Positions 1-6,784 of a stretch of 8,930 nucleotides of DNA are shown here, in pieces. Both the position numbers and the translations under genes were made by a program. The stretch is from contig JBGUUX010000052.1 in NCBI GenBank assembly GCA_045133915.1, positions 1-8,930 of the forward strand, written 5' to 3'. Within the stretch, counting starts at the first letter, position 1, and the number at the start of each line of letters is the position of its first letter. Below the pieces are notes generated by a model. It was given only the letters and a program-made list of their open reading frames with translations. It made no database searches and was not told the origin of the DNA. The stretch comes from RGIG7300 sp045133915 (GTDB lineage Bacteria > Bacillota > Clostridia > Oscillospirales > CAG-272).

Positions 1-1954
1 CCTTTACGGGGCGGCAGATCTCGGCTGCAACGTCACGAACGTAAAGCTGGAGGGTCAGTCTTCCGTCACGCTCACCTGTGTTGGCAACGTCAACGTCAAA
101 CTCTACCTCGTCACCGATATTCCACTCGGTCTTTACAGGCACGGGAGTAGAGATATCAAAGGTGGTGTATGTAAGACCGTGACCGAAGGTATAGAGAGGC
201 TCGGTAGGCATATCGATATAGTGGCAGGTAAAGTCGGTAGCATAGGAGCTTACCTTCTTTGACATTTCCACTATCTCGCCTCTGTAGGGACGGCCTGTAT
301 TTACTCTTGCATAGAACATAGGTATCTGACCAATATCATAGGGCATACAAGCACAGAGCTTACCCTCGGGCATAACGTCACCGAAGATAACGTCTGCAAC
401 ACCCTGACCCATGATACCGAACTGCCAAGGATAAAGAACTGCATCACAGAGAGCGTTTTCCTTGGTGATAACAAGGGGACGGCCTGCGATAACCGCCATA
501 GCAAGGGGTTTATTAAGAGTTGCAAGGAACTCGATAAATGCGGTCTGTGTACCGGGAAGGGTGATATCGCCTCTGGTATGAGCCTCACCGCTGATATAAG
601 AAGCCTCACCTACAACTGCAAAGATCTTGTCGCAGTCCTTGGCAGCCTCTATAAGTGCCTCACGGTCAAAGTCCTCACCGTCAAGGAGCTTACCGCCCTC
701 AACAAAGGTGATGTTGTCAGACTTCTCCCTCATAGCGGTAAGAAGTGTGGTGGTGTCCTCAGCTTCACCCAGCGCTCTCCACCAGCCGAGAGGTGCGTCC
801 TGATCGTCTGCAAGCTGACCTACAACAAGGATCTTTTCTTCTTTTGACAGGGGGAAGAAGTTACCCTCGTTCTTAAGAAGAACGGTGGATTTAGCTGCTG
901 CGATTCTCGCCTGAGCCTTAAACTTATCGCAGAGGAAGGTCTCTGCTTCATACTCTTCGCTGTATTCGTGCTTGTCAAAGATTCCTACCTTGAACTTAAG
1001 GCGAAGAACTCTTGCCGCGTGCTCGTCAAGCTCCTCCATTGTGATCTTGCCTTCGTCATAGAACTTCTTAAGATATTCCTGGAAGATAAGAGAGCCTGTG
1101 TCGATATCACAGCCAGCCTTGAAGCCCTTTAAGCAAGCCTCTTCTCTGTCGGCTGCAACACCGTGGTTGATAAGCTCGTCGATTGCGTTGTAGTCGGTTG
1201 TAACTGCACCCTTGAAGCCAAGCTCTCCGCGGAGCACGTCCTCGATAAGGTACTTGTTTGCGTGCATGGGAACACCGAAGGTCTCGTTGAATGCGGGCAT
1301 TACCGTATCAACGCCTGCCTCAACTGCCGCCTTAAAGGGAGGCAGATAGGTGTTACGAAGCTCGACCTCACTGATAAGCGCCGCATCATAGTCACGGCCG
1401 CCTACACAGGCTCCGTAACCGATAAAGTGCTTTGCACAGCTTGCAATACCGCCTGCGTTAGCAATACCCTTTACACGTGCCGCCGCTACGATAGAACCAA
1501 GGTAAGGGTCCTCACCCGCACCCTCAGAGATACGTCCCCAACGGGGGTCACGGGCAATATCCATCATAGGAGCGTAGGTCATGGTAAGACCTGCCGCCTT
1601 TGCTTCCTCGGCAACACACTCCATATCCTTTTCGATCATCTCAACGTCAAAGCTGCACGCCTCTGCAACAGGCTGAGGGAATATGGTACGGTAACCGCAG
1701 ATAATATCTGCACAGAGAAGTGCGGGGATCTGATGGGGAGAAGCCGCCATAACTCTCTTCTGCAGAACGTTTGAGGGCTTTGCACCGGGATCGTTTGCAA
1801 CGCTGCCTGCGTGGTACTTTTCGATAAACTCAAGCTCGGAACCCCAGTCAAAGGTTCTGGGTGCATTGATGTAGAGAAGCTGTCCGATTTTCTCCTCTAC
1901 TGTCATGTCAGCTAAAAGTTCTTTGACTTTTAATTCAATTTCCTTTTCGGTCAT
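1..1954 (-). CDS. Glycoside hydrolase family 3 beta-glycosidase (beta-glucosidase type), 3' end cut by window edge
   Basis: This enzyme likely releases terminal beta-linked sugars (glucose or xylose) from oligosaccharides. The 651 visible codons have no signal peptide, so it probably acts in the cytoplasm on imported oligosaccharides. The GH3 N-terminal barrel is clear: CADIICGYRT near residue 81 carries the substrate-binding Asp, APMMDIARDPRWGR (128-141) and EGAGEDPYLGS are family signatures, KHF is at 175-177, and TTDYNAID holds the predicted nucleophile Asp254. The second domain has VVGEASYISGEAHTR (448-461), the usual region of the acid/base Glu (probably Glu457), then LPG. The end, VANTGERDGRLTLQLYVRD, is a fibronectin III-like domain that runs off the edge. 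By family length roughly 70 residues are missing. The start ATG (1952-1954) follows GGAGG with good spacing. That site sits immediately after the nitroreductase stop, 11 bp away, so the two are probably co-transcribed and translationally coupled. Family is certain; exact sugar specificity is not. Confidence 0.95.
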   Translation of the reverse strand, partial: MTEKEIELKVKELLADMTVEEKIGQLLYINAPRTFDWGSELEFIEKYHAGSVANDPGAKPSNVLQKRVMAASPHQIPALLCADIICGYRTIFPQPVAEACSFDVEMIEKDMECVAEEAKAAGLTMTYAPMMDIARDPRWGRISEGAGEDPYLGSIVAAARVKGIANAGGIASCAKHFIGYGACVGGRDYDAALISEVELRNTYLPPFKAAVEAGVDTVMPAFNETFGVPMHANKYLIEDVLRGELGFKGAVTTDYNAIDELINHGVAADREEACLKGFKAGCDIDTGSLIFQEYLKKFYDEGKITMEELDEHAARVLRLKFKVGIFDKHEYSEEYEAETFLCDKFKAQARIAAAKSTVLLKNEGNFFPLSKEEKILVVGQLADDQDAPLGWWRALGEAEDTTTLLTAMREKSDNITFVEGGKLLDGEDFDREALIEAAKDCDKIFAVVGEASYISGEAHTRGDITLPGTQTAFIEFLATLNKPLAMAVIAGRPLVITKENALCDAVLYPWQFGIMGQGVADVIFGDVMPEGKLCACMPYDIGQIPMFYARVNTGRPYRGEIVEMSKKVSSYATDFTCHYIDMPTEPLYTFGHGLTYTTFDISTPVPVKTEWNIGDEVEFDVDVANTGERDGRLTLQLYVRDVAAEICRPVK

Positions 1955-1965
1955 AATATCCTCCA

Positions 1966-2490
1966 TTACACACGGTAAATATAATTTTCTTTTCTGGGAG
2001 CCGCTTTAGGTAATTCGCAGTCACGGTAGCCTAAAATAAGGTGTCCGATACCAACGTAGTCACCCTCTATTCCCCATTTTCGAAGAAGAGCCTTGCCCTC
2101 TTCACTTTCAAACTCCTGCTTAGCTCTATGGATCCAGCAGGAATCTACACCTACTGCATAAGCGGCGTTCATAAGGTTGCCCAGCACCAGAGAGCCGTCC
2201 TCAACGTATGTGGGACGCTCGGTGGTACAAAGTACAATAAGAACTGTAGGCGCACCGTAGAAGGGGTCAGAGTCGGGATTGCCCATTATCTCGGCATTCA
2301 TACGGCGAAGCTGCTCGATAGTCTCCTTATCCTGCACACAAACGATGATAGGAACCTGACGGTTCATACCCGTTGCGGCATAGGTACCTGCTTCAAGAAT
2401 TGCCTGAAGCGCGTCTTCGTCAACCTGTCTATCTTGATAAGATCTGATAGATCTTCTTTCTTTAAGTGATTTTAATACGATGTTTTCCAT
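1966..2490 (-). CDS. Nitroreductase-family FMN-dependent oxidoreductase, 174 aa
   Basis: This is a small flavoprotein of the nitroreductase fold, expected to bind FMN and to reduce quinones, nitro compounds or other electrophiles using NAD(P)H, as a cytoplasmic homodimer. The RRSIR motif at residues 12-16 and the AATGMNRQ stretch at 38-45 match the FMN phosphate-binding parts of the family. DGSLVLGNLMNAAYAVGVDSCW (98-119) is the typical central helix and strand, and GIGHLILGY (147-155) is the usual C-terminal strand. At 174 residues it belongs to the short subgroup found in anaerobes, in which substrates are mostly unknown. The ATG (2488-2490) is preceded by GGAGGTG. It has its own putative promoter in the 56-bp gap after the SGNH hydrolase gene and leads directly into the GH3 gene. 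No functional link between a nitroreductase and a GH3 enzyme is evident. Confidence 0.93.
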   Translation of the reverse strand: MENIVLKSLKERRSIRSYQDRQVDEDALQAILEAGTYAATGMNRQVPIIVCVQDKETIEQLRRMNAEIMGNPDSDPFYGAPTVLIVLCTTERPTYVEDGSLVLGNLMNAAYAVGVDSCWIHRAKQEFESEEGKALLRKWGIEGDYVGIGHLILGYRDCELPKAAPRKENYIYRV

Positions 2491-2509
2491 AATAACACCT
2501 CCGTTCTTT

Positions 2510-2538
2510 ACTTTACCATAATATTAAGAAAATAGCAA
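2510..2538 (-). promoter_or_regulatory. Putative promoter of the nitroreductase-GH3 operon
   Basis: On the minus strand, TTGCTA (2533-2538) and TAAAGT (2510-2515) are separated by exactly 17 bp, and TGG precedes the -10, making an extended -10. The predicted start would leave a leader of only about 14 nt with the ribosome-binding site almost at the 5' end. The same layout recurs before the SGNH hydrolase gene, which raises confidence. An alternative -10, TATTAT, overlaps just upstream. Confidence 0.5.
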
Positions 2539-2546
2539 CATTAAAA

Positions 2547-4748
2547 TCAATTCTTTTCCCAAACTGCGGTAAAAGTACAGTCCTTATAGATGGCGTAATA
2601 GTCACGGAAGAAGCTGTCGGCGGTTAACGCATAGCTATACTCTGCTATCCACCAGTATTTGAAGGTATAACCTTCTTTGGTGGCGGTTGGGTACTTTGGT
2701 ATTGCCTGATAGTAACAATCGCCGTTACGGATGGGATAAGAGGTATAACAGCCCTCGTCCATCACTCCGCCCATAGGGTCAAAGTTGATGGAATAGTATA
2801 TCTCCTGCTGCCATATTGCAGTAAATGTGCTGTCGCATCTGAGGGTATAAGTCTCATAAGAATAGTCGCAGGGACGAAGTGAAATACCCTTATCGTTTGC
2901 CCAGTATAAGAACTTATGACCGTCTTTTGTGGGTATAGGACACTCGGGGATAACGTCATAATAATGGTCACCCGTATTGATGCCGTACACTGTCTTTGTG
3001 CCGTCACCCATATCAAGGGTAAGGGTATATTGCTTTTCGGTTTTGTCTATGGGGTACAGAGGATACCCAAGCTCTACTATCTTATCGTATACAAGCTTTG
3101 CTATGATATCGTAGCCTGCCTGATTGAGATGCAGATCGTCTGCCGCAAGAAGTGAGGGAGGTGTCCAACCGCGGGAGAGATAGTCAATATCCCTTGCAGT
3201 TGGAGTAATGCCAAGCTCGGTAAGTCTCTGCGGATCTGCAAGGTAGGGCTGAGCATCAACGAAGTTGTTGCCGTATTTTTTTGCCAGAGCCGCATTGATA
3301 TCCTTATATGCGGGTGCTCTGCGCTCTGCGGTCATGCCTACGATGATATATCTGCCGTTGCCGTGGTATTTTATCATCCTGTCGATAACCGCTATAAGTC
3401 TGTCCCCTTGACCGTTGATGTAATTGTTATTATGACCTGCCCAAACGACCATTATATCATTTTCCTGTTTGTCCAGCATAGCATAGGTGAACACCTGAGT
3501 AATACCCTTGAGGGTAACCGAGTTCCCCGCTTCGGTACGTGTAAAATAAAAGCTATTGCCTGAACGTGTTATCCTGCCTTCTACTCCGCCTATAGTTACG
3601 GGATTGATAGCGGCAAAGCCGTACTGCCCTATTGTAGTGGGGGTTCCGTAAAGATCGGAGATCAGCTCAACGGCAACGGGAGTTGTATCTGAAGGTATGG
3701 TCACGGGCTTGACCGCTAAAACAAGTCCTCCCTGCCTTGTGGCAATAGCCTCTGCCGCCTCGGCACCAATGCCGTAGTTCTTGACCTCCATGCCGGTAAG
3801 CTCGGAGAGTCTTCTGGGATACGGATACTCGGCGAGATCGTCAAAGGCTGTATAAATGCCGTGGGTAAGGGAGTCTCCCCAGCAGACTATCCTGCCGTAT
3901 TCTTTTTCTATAGTTGTGTGATAGTAATAATAGCTTTCGTCCTTATACTGTACGCAGAAGGTATATTCGCCGTCAGAAAGGTCGGATATACGGATATATC
4001 CGTCATTTATTGCCTCAGGTCTGATAACCACCGAGTCCTGAGCTTTCTTGATTTCGGAAGCGGTGTTGTAATTGCCCTTGGCGTATCTTATGTTATAAAG
4101 CCCGTCAAGGTCACCGAAGATAAGTGTGTTCCCTTCCGCTGTAACGGTAGGCTTCTTTTGTTCTACCTTTATATGAAAAAGCTTGGTATAACCGTTATAA
4201 TACTGCACTGCAATAGTATAGTCGCCGTTGGTACGGTACTGTATCGTATATGCGCTCTTATCTTTTATTACGTCCTTTGCAGTAAAGCTGCGCAGGTCTA
4301 TTCCGTATTTTTTTATATCGGCGACGCTGTTATGTATACCTTTTGCGGTACGGATAACCTTTGCACCCTCGATATTTGATACGGTATACTGCAAACCGTT
4401 TGCCAAAAGGACAGGCTCGGTAACGGTAAGGGTGATATGCTTTGCAAGGTCAGCCCTGCCGTCCTTAAATCTGAAGAGAACGGTATATGCTCCAGCTTCC
4501 TTTACGGTATAGCTGTAACTGTCCTTTGCGGAGAGTTTGTCTTCGGTTATTCTTACAATATAGTCATACTTTAATGACTTGTAATCGGGATACGTACCCT
4601 TTGCGATAAATATATCTCTTACTGAGTCAAGCTGACTTACGGTAATAATGACACCGTCGGAAGTTACCTCGGGGCCTTTTGCACTTACGTTAAAACATAT
4701 TAAACTCAAAAGTATTAAAGTAATAATGGTAAATAATATTTTTTTCAT
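2547..4748 (-). CDS. Secreted SGNH/GDSL hydrolase with three N-terminal beta-rich repeats and two C-terminal Listeria-Bacteroides repeats, 733 aa
   Basis: This is probably an extracellular esterase or deacetylase; the substrate is unknown, with acetylated polysaccharide a reasonable guess. Residues 1-23 are a signal peptide ending VSA. Three similar blocks follow (about 31-110, 117-195 and 205-281), each with a hydrophobic strand, an IxxAKG motif, a charged middle and a GxYTxxxxYxDG-like strand; they look like immunoglobulin-like beta-sandwiches. The SGNH domain begins at 286: WGDSLTHG carries nucleophile Ser293, NYGIGAEAAE (324-333) is block II, WAGHNNN (436-442) is block III with the Asn, and DDLHLN (537-542) supplies Asp537 and His540. 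A beta-rich insertion of roughly 80 residues lies between blocks II and III. Residues 573-646 and 650-730 are two Listeria-Bacteroides (Flg_new type) repeats, each ending in FTAxW. No sortase, SLH or dockerin signal is visible, so surface retention would depend on these repeats. The ATG follows AGGAGGTG. The gene diverges from mgsA and reads towards the nitroreductase with no terminator between. Confidence 0.9.
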   Translation of the reverse strand: MKKILFTIITLILLSLICFNVSAKGPEVTSDGVIITVSQLDSVRDIFIAKGTYPDYKSLKYDYIVRITEDKLSAKDSYSYTVKEAGAYTVLFRFKDGRADLAKHITLTVTEPVLLANGLQYTVSNIEGAKVIRTAKGIHNSVADIKKYGIDLRSFTAKDVIKDKSAYTIQYRTNGDYTIAVQYYNGYTKLFHIKVEQKKPTVTAEGNTLIFGDLDGLYNIRYAKGNYNTASEIKKAQDSVVIRPEAINDGYIRISDLSDGEYTFCVQYKDESYYYYHTTIEKEYGRIVCWGDSLTHGIYTAFDDLAEYPYPRRLSELTGMEVKNYGIGAEAAEAIATRQGGLVLAVKPVTIPSDTTPVAVELISDLYGTPTTIGQYGFAAINPVTIGGVEGRITRSGNSFYFTRTEAGNSVTLKGITQVFTYAMLDKQENDIMVVWAGHNNNYINGQGDRLIAVIDRMIKYHGNGRYIIVGMTAERRAPAYKDINAALAKKYGNNFVDAQPYLADPQRLTELGITPTARDIDYLSRGWTPPSLLAADDLHLNQAGYDIIAKLVYDKIVELGYPLYPIDKTEKQYTLTLDMGDGTKTVYGINTGDHYYDVIPECPIPTKDGHKFLYWANDKGISLRPCDYSYETYTLRCDSTFTAIWQQEIYYSINFDPMGGVMDEGCYTSYPIRNGDCYYQAIPKYPTATKEGYTFKYWWIAEYSYALTADSFFRDYYAIYKDCTFTAVWEKN

Positions 4749-4769
4749 ATAAGCACCTCCTACAGGTTT

Positions 4770-4798
4770 ACTGTATCATAACCAAATAAAAATAGCAA
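4770..4798 (-). promoter_or_regulatory. Promoter of the SGNH hydrolase gene
   Basis: On the minus strand TTGCTA (4793-4798) and TACAGT (4770-4775) are spaced by 17 bp, and TGA just before the -10 makes it an extended -10 promoter. The surrounding bases match the nitroreductase promoter at 24 of 33 positions, including TTGCTATTTT and the AGTAAA after the -10. A small inverted repeat (TACAG/CTGTA, 4761-4775) overlaps the -10 and the start region. Confidence 0.6.
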
Positions 4799-4805
4799 TA
4801 AAATC

Positions 4806-4834
4806 TTGAAAATCTCTGAAAAATATGATAGAAT
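4806..4834 (+). promoter_or_regulatory. Promoter of mgsA
   Basis: TTGAAA (4806-4811) and TAGAAT (4829-4834) are spaced by 17 bp with TGA before the -10. The -35 lies only 7 bp from the -35 of the divergent SGNH hydrolase promoter, so the two are back to back and RNA polymerase binding at one may affect the other. Confidence 0.65.
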
Positions 4835-4843
4835 TAACCGAAC

Positions 4844-4849
4844 AGGAGG
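4844..4849 (+). promoter_or_regulatory. Ribosome-binding site that fixes the mgsA start
   Basis: AGGAGG lies 7 nt before the ATG at 4857. The reading frame is open from an ATG at 4806, but that codon lies in the -35 element and has no ribosome-binding site, so 4857 is the true start. Confidence 0.85.
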
Positions 4850-4856
4850 CGATAAC

Positions 4857-5330
4857 ATGTTTGAAAACGAATACATACCCTGCACTATAGACAAGCAGAA
4901 GAATATAGCTCTCATTGCTCACGACAACAAGAAGCGTGAGCTTATAGACTGGTGTACAACACATAAGGATATACTGGCTACCCATTTTCTTTGCGGAACG
5001 GGTACCACCGCCAAAATGATAGCGGCTGAAACCGGCTTACCCGTTAAGGGATTTAACTCAGGTCCTCTGGGAGGAGACCAGCAGATAGGTGCGCGTATAG
5101 TTGACGGTAAGATAGATATGATGATCTTCTTCTCGGATCCTCTGACCGCTCAGCCCCACGACCCCGACGTAAAGGCTCTATTGAGAATTGCTCAGGTATA
5201 CGATATACCGATTGCAAACAACAAGGCGTCCGCTGACTTTATGATAACCTCTCCCCTTATGAACGAGGAGTATACACATTATCTGCTTAACTTCAAGAAA
5301 AACGTTGCAGACCGCGCAAACACGCTGTAA
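4857..5330 (+). CDS. mgsA: Methylglyoxal synthase, 157 aa
   Basis: The enzyme converts dihydroxyacetone phosphate to methylglyoxal and inorganic phosphate in the cytoplasm, a bypass of lower glycolysis used when sugar phosphates accumulate or phosphate is scarce. The sequence aligns readily with the E. coli enzyme (152 aa). ALIAHD (18-23) carries the conserved His22, CGTGTT (46-51) is the phosphate-binding loop, SGPLGGDQQIGA (68-79) contains catalytic Asp74 (E. coli Asp71), FFSDPL (91-96) has Asp94, and PHDPDVKALLR (100-110) has His101 and Asp104. All key residues are present. The protein is slightly longer than the E. coli one at the N-terminus. It is transcribed alone from its own promoter and ends in a strong hairpin, so it appears monocistronic. 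Its usual allosteric inhibitor in other bacteria is phosphate; nothing here shows whether that holds. Confidence 0.97.
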   Translation: MFENEYIPCTIDKQKNIALIAHDNKKRELIDWCTTHKDILATHFLCGTGTTAKMIAAETGLPVKGFNSGPLGGDQQIGARIVDGKIDMMIFFSDPLTAQPHDPDVKALLRIAQVYDIPIANNKASADFMITSPLMNEEYTHYLLNFKKNVADRANTL

Positions 5331-5336
5331 TTAATT

Positions 5337-5365
5337 AAGGCTTTCGGCTAAATGCCGAAAGCCTT
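5337..5365. terminator. Bidirectional intrinsic terminator between mgsA and the lysozyme gene
   Basis: A perfect 12-bp stem (AAGGCTTTCGGC, 5337-5348, with GCCGAAAGCCTT, 5354-5365) encloses a 5-nt TAAAT loop. On the plus strand TGTTTTATT follows, a good U-rich tail ending mgsA. On the minus strand the stem is followed by TAATTAATTA, a weaker tail serving the convergent lysozyme gene that stops at 5373. Confidence 0.9.
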
Positions 5366-5372
5366 TGTTTTA

Positions 5373-6689
5373 TTATAATTCGCAAAACTGCATAAGCATT
5401 CTTGCTGTCTGCGCTCTTGTAGCGGTCGCCTTGGGGTCAAGATAGGTAATGCCATCCCTTGTAACACCGGAGATTATTCCCTTTTCTACCGCCCAGCTTA
5501 TAGGCGCAACCATCCAGGAATTGGACTTGTTAGCAAAGATCTCGTAATCTGCAAACCGATCCAGCTCTGCTCTGCTTGATACGTCCATACCGTTCTGCTC
5601 GGCATAGAGGTAAAGAAGTCTTGCAAGAGCGGCACGCTGTATAGCCTGTCCTCTACCGAATATCCCCTCTGCCATACCGCTGACGTAACCCGACTGTACC
5701 GCCCAGGTAACTGCTCCGCTGAACCAGGCTCCTGTAGGAACGTCCTGCATACCGCAGTCGATATCCTTGTAAATATCGGTATCTACACCTGCCATATTGG
5801 CAAGGATCAGCACAAACTGTTCTCGGGTAACGTTGGTGTTAGGCGAGAATACGGTCTCGCTCATACCCTTCATATAACCCTTATCAAGACAGTATGCTAC
5901 CTCGTCAGCATACCAGGCGCTACTCATAACGTCAGTAAAACCGCCCACGGGAAAGGATGAAGTTCCTTTGATAAAAAGATCCGCTTCCTTTGACCTGCGC
6001 ACCACAAGACCGCTTGAAACAGCCCCTCCTGCAGATACAAACTCTCCAAAAGCATCTCTTATCTGCTGTTCGGTATAACCGACACAATCGGTAAGAAGAA
6101 TAGTACGAAGTGTAAAGTCTTCACTTCTCACCCATACGTTGCCCAGATTATAAGTAAAGCTTACAAGTGCATCATACTGAAGCTGAGATATCTCTACACC
6201 GTTGTTAAGAATGAAAGCGTCAAGATAAGCCTCATAGACCGACACCGCCTTGATAAGAAGCTCGCTTGCCTCTTCCTCGGTTATACCGTCGGGATATTCA
6301 TCCTCCTCGCATCTTGTTCCGTAGCCGATAGACCACTGAGTGTAATCCCAGTATTTTTGAGGCGCAAAGCCCTCAAGCTTCTTTAAAAGAGCCAGTCCGT
6401 CGTCGCTTATGGTATATATCTTTGATGCGGAATGTACGGCGTAGTTAAGACTGATATAAGCGGTCTGACCGTTATATACGATCCTACCCCAATAGCCGTT
6501 GGTTATCTCGAACACCTCTACCTTATCTCCTAAATGCAGAATGCCCAGCTGCGCGCTGCCCGCCTTCGGCTCTGCTCTGACGTTAAGAGCCGTGGTGTTT
6601 ATAACGTACTCACCAAGCTCGGTAGGTGCGGAAAATACTGCTAAAGGAAGCATGGTCAATATAAGTAAAAGACAGATAAATTTCTTCAT
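5373..6689 (-). CDS. Secreted lysozyme: SH3b domain, GH24 muramidase, three SLH domains, 438 aa
   Basis: This is a peptidoglycan hydrolase predicted to cut the N-acetylmuramic acid to N-acetylglucosamine linkage, exported and held at the cell wall. Residues 1-21 form a signal peptide. A bacterial SH3 domain follows (about 26-88: TTALNVRAEP, LGDKVEV, GYWGRI). The GH24 domain spans about 96-242: KKLEGF holds the predicted catalytic Glu106, YWDYTQWSIGYGT (113-125) carries Asp115 and matches the T4 lysozyme Asp20/Thr26 region with one residue fewer, SFTYNLG (177-183) is the usual helix, and VVRRSKEADLF (229-239) is the C-terminal family motif. Residues 248-438 are three SLH units with helices such as WYADEVAYCLDKGYMKG, WFSGAVTWAVQSGYVSG and WMVAPISWAVEKGIISG. 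The SLH TRAE-type motifs are altered (TREQ, QRAA, TRAQ). A signal peptide, wall-anchoring domains and the absence of any phage gene nearby suggest a host autolysin. It has its own promoter and is a single-gene unit. Confidence 0.93.
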   Translation of the reverse strand: MKKFICLLLILTMLPLAVFSAPTELGEYVINTTALNVRAEPKAGSAQLGILHLGDKVEVFEITNGYWGRIVYNGQTAYISLNYAVHSASKIYTISDDGLALLKKLEGFAPQKYWDYTQWSIGYGTRCEEDEYPDGITEEEASELLIKAVSVYEAYLDAFILNNGVEISQLQYDALVSFTYNLGNVWVRSEDFTLRTILLTDCVGYTEQQIRDAFGEFVSAGGAVSSGLVVRRSKEADLFIKGTSSFPVGGFTDVMSSAWYADEVAYCLDKGYMKGMSETVFSPNTNVTREQFVLILANMAGVDTDIYKDIDCGMQDVPTGAWFSGAVTWAVQSGYVSGMAEGIFGRGQAIQRAALARLLYLYAEQNGMDVSSRAELDRFADYEIFANKSNSWMVAPISWAVEKGIISGVTRDGITYLDPKATATRAQTARMLMQFCEL

Positions 6690-6712
6690 ATACTACTCCT
6701 CTCGTAACTTTC

Positions 6713-6741
6713 ATTATACAATAAAAGAAAATATGTGTCAA
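6713..6741 (-). promoter_or_regulatory. Consensus promoter of the lysozyme gene
   Basis: TTGACA (6736-6741) and TATAAT (6713-6718) on the minus strand are both perfect matches to the vegetative sigma-factor consensus, with a 17-bp spacer. The leader is about 20 nt and contains the AGAGGAG ribosome-binding site before the ATG at 6689. This is the strongest promoter in the window by consensus, suggesting high constitutive transcription unless a repressor acts. Confidence 0.85.
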
Positions 6742-6742
6742 G

Positions 6743-6776
6743 AAAAAAGAAGATAGTGTGATTTAACACTATCTTC
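6743..6776 (-). terminator. Intrinsic terminator of the ABC exporter gene
   Basis: An 11-bp perfect stem (GAAGATAGTGT, 6766-6776, with ACACTATCTTC, 6749-6759) has a 6-nt loop and on the minus strand is followed by six T residues (6743-6748). It lies just after the exporter stop at 6785. The -35 of the lysozyme promoter starts two bases beyond the T-run, so termination and re-initiation are packed tightly together. Confidence 0.9.
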
Positions 6777-6784
6777 CTGTATTT

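Noticed and set aside
1163..1774. A 203-codon open frame on the plus strand
   Set aside because: It lies wholly inside the GH3 gene on the opposite strand, has no ribosome-binding site, and its translation resembles no protein; the GH3 frame carries all family motifs.
3861..4379. A 172-codon open frame on the plus strand with hydrophobic stretches
   Set aside because: It is antisense to the hydrolase N-terminal repeats; its hydrophobicity comes from reverse-complemented Lys/Tyr/Thr-rich codons, and no promoter or ribosome-binding site is seen.
1..4748. A polysaccharide utilisation locus
   Set aside because: Only one glycosidase and one possible esterase are present, with no transporter, binding protein or regulator in view, so the label is not supported.
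5373..6689. Prophage or endolysin cassette, suggested by the GH24 lysozyme
   Set aside because: There is no holin, tail or integrase gene nearby, and the protein has a signal peptide and SLH domains, which point to a host wall enzyme.
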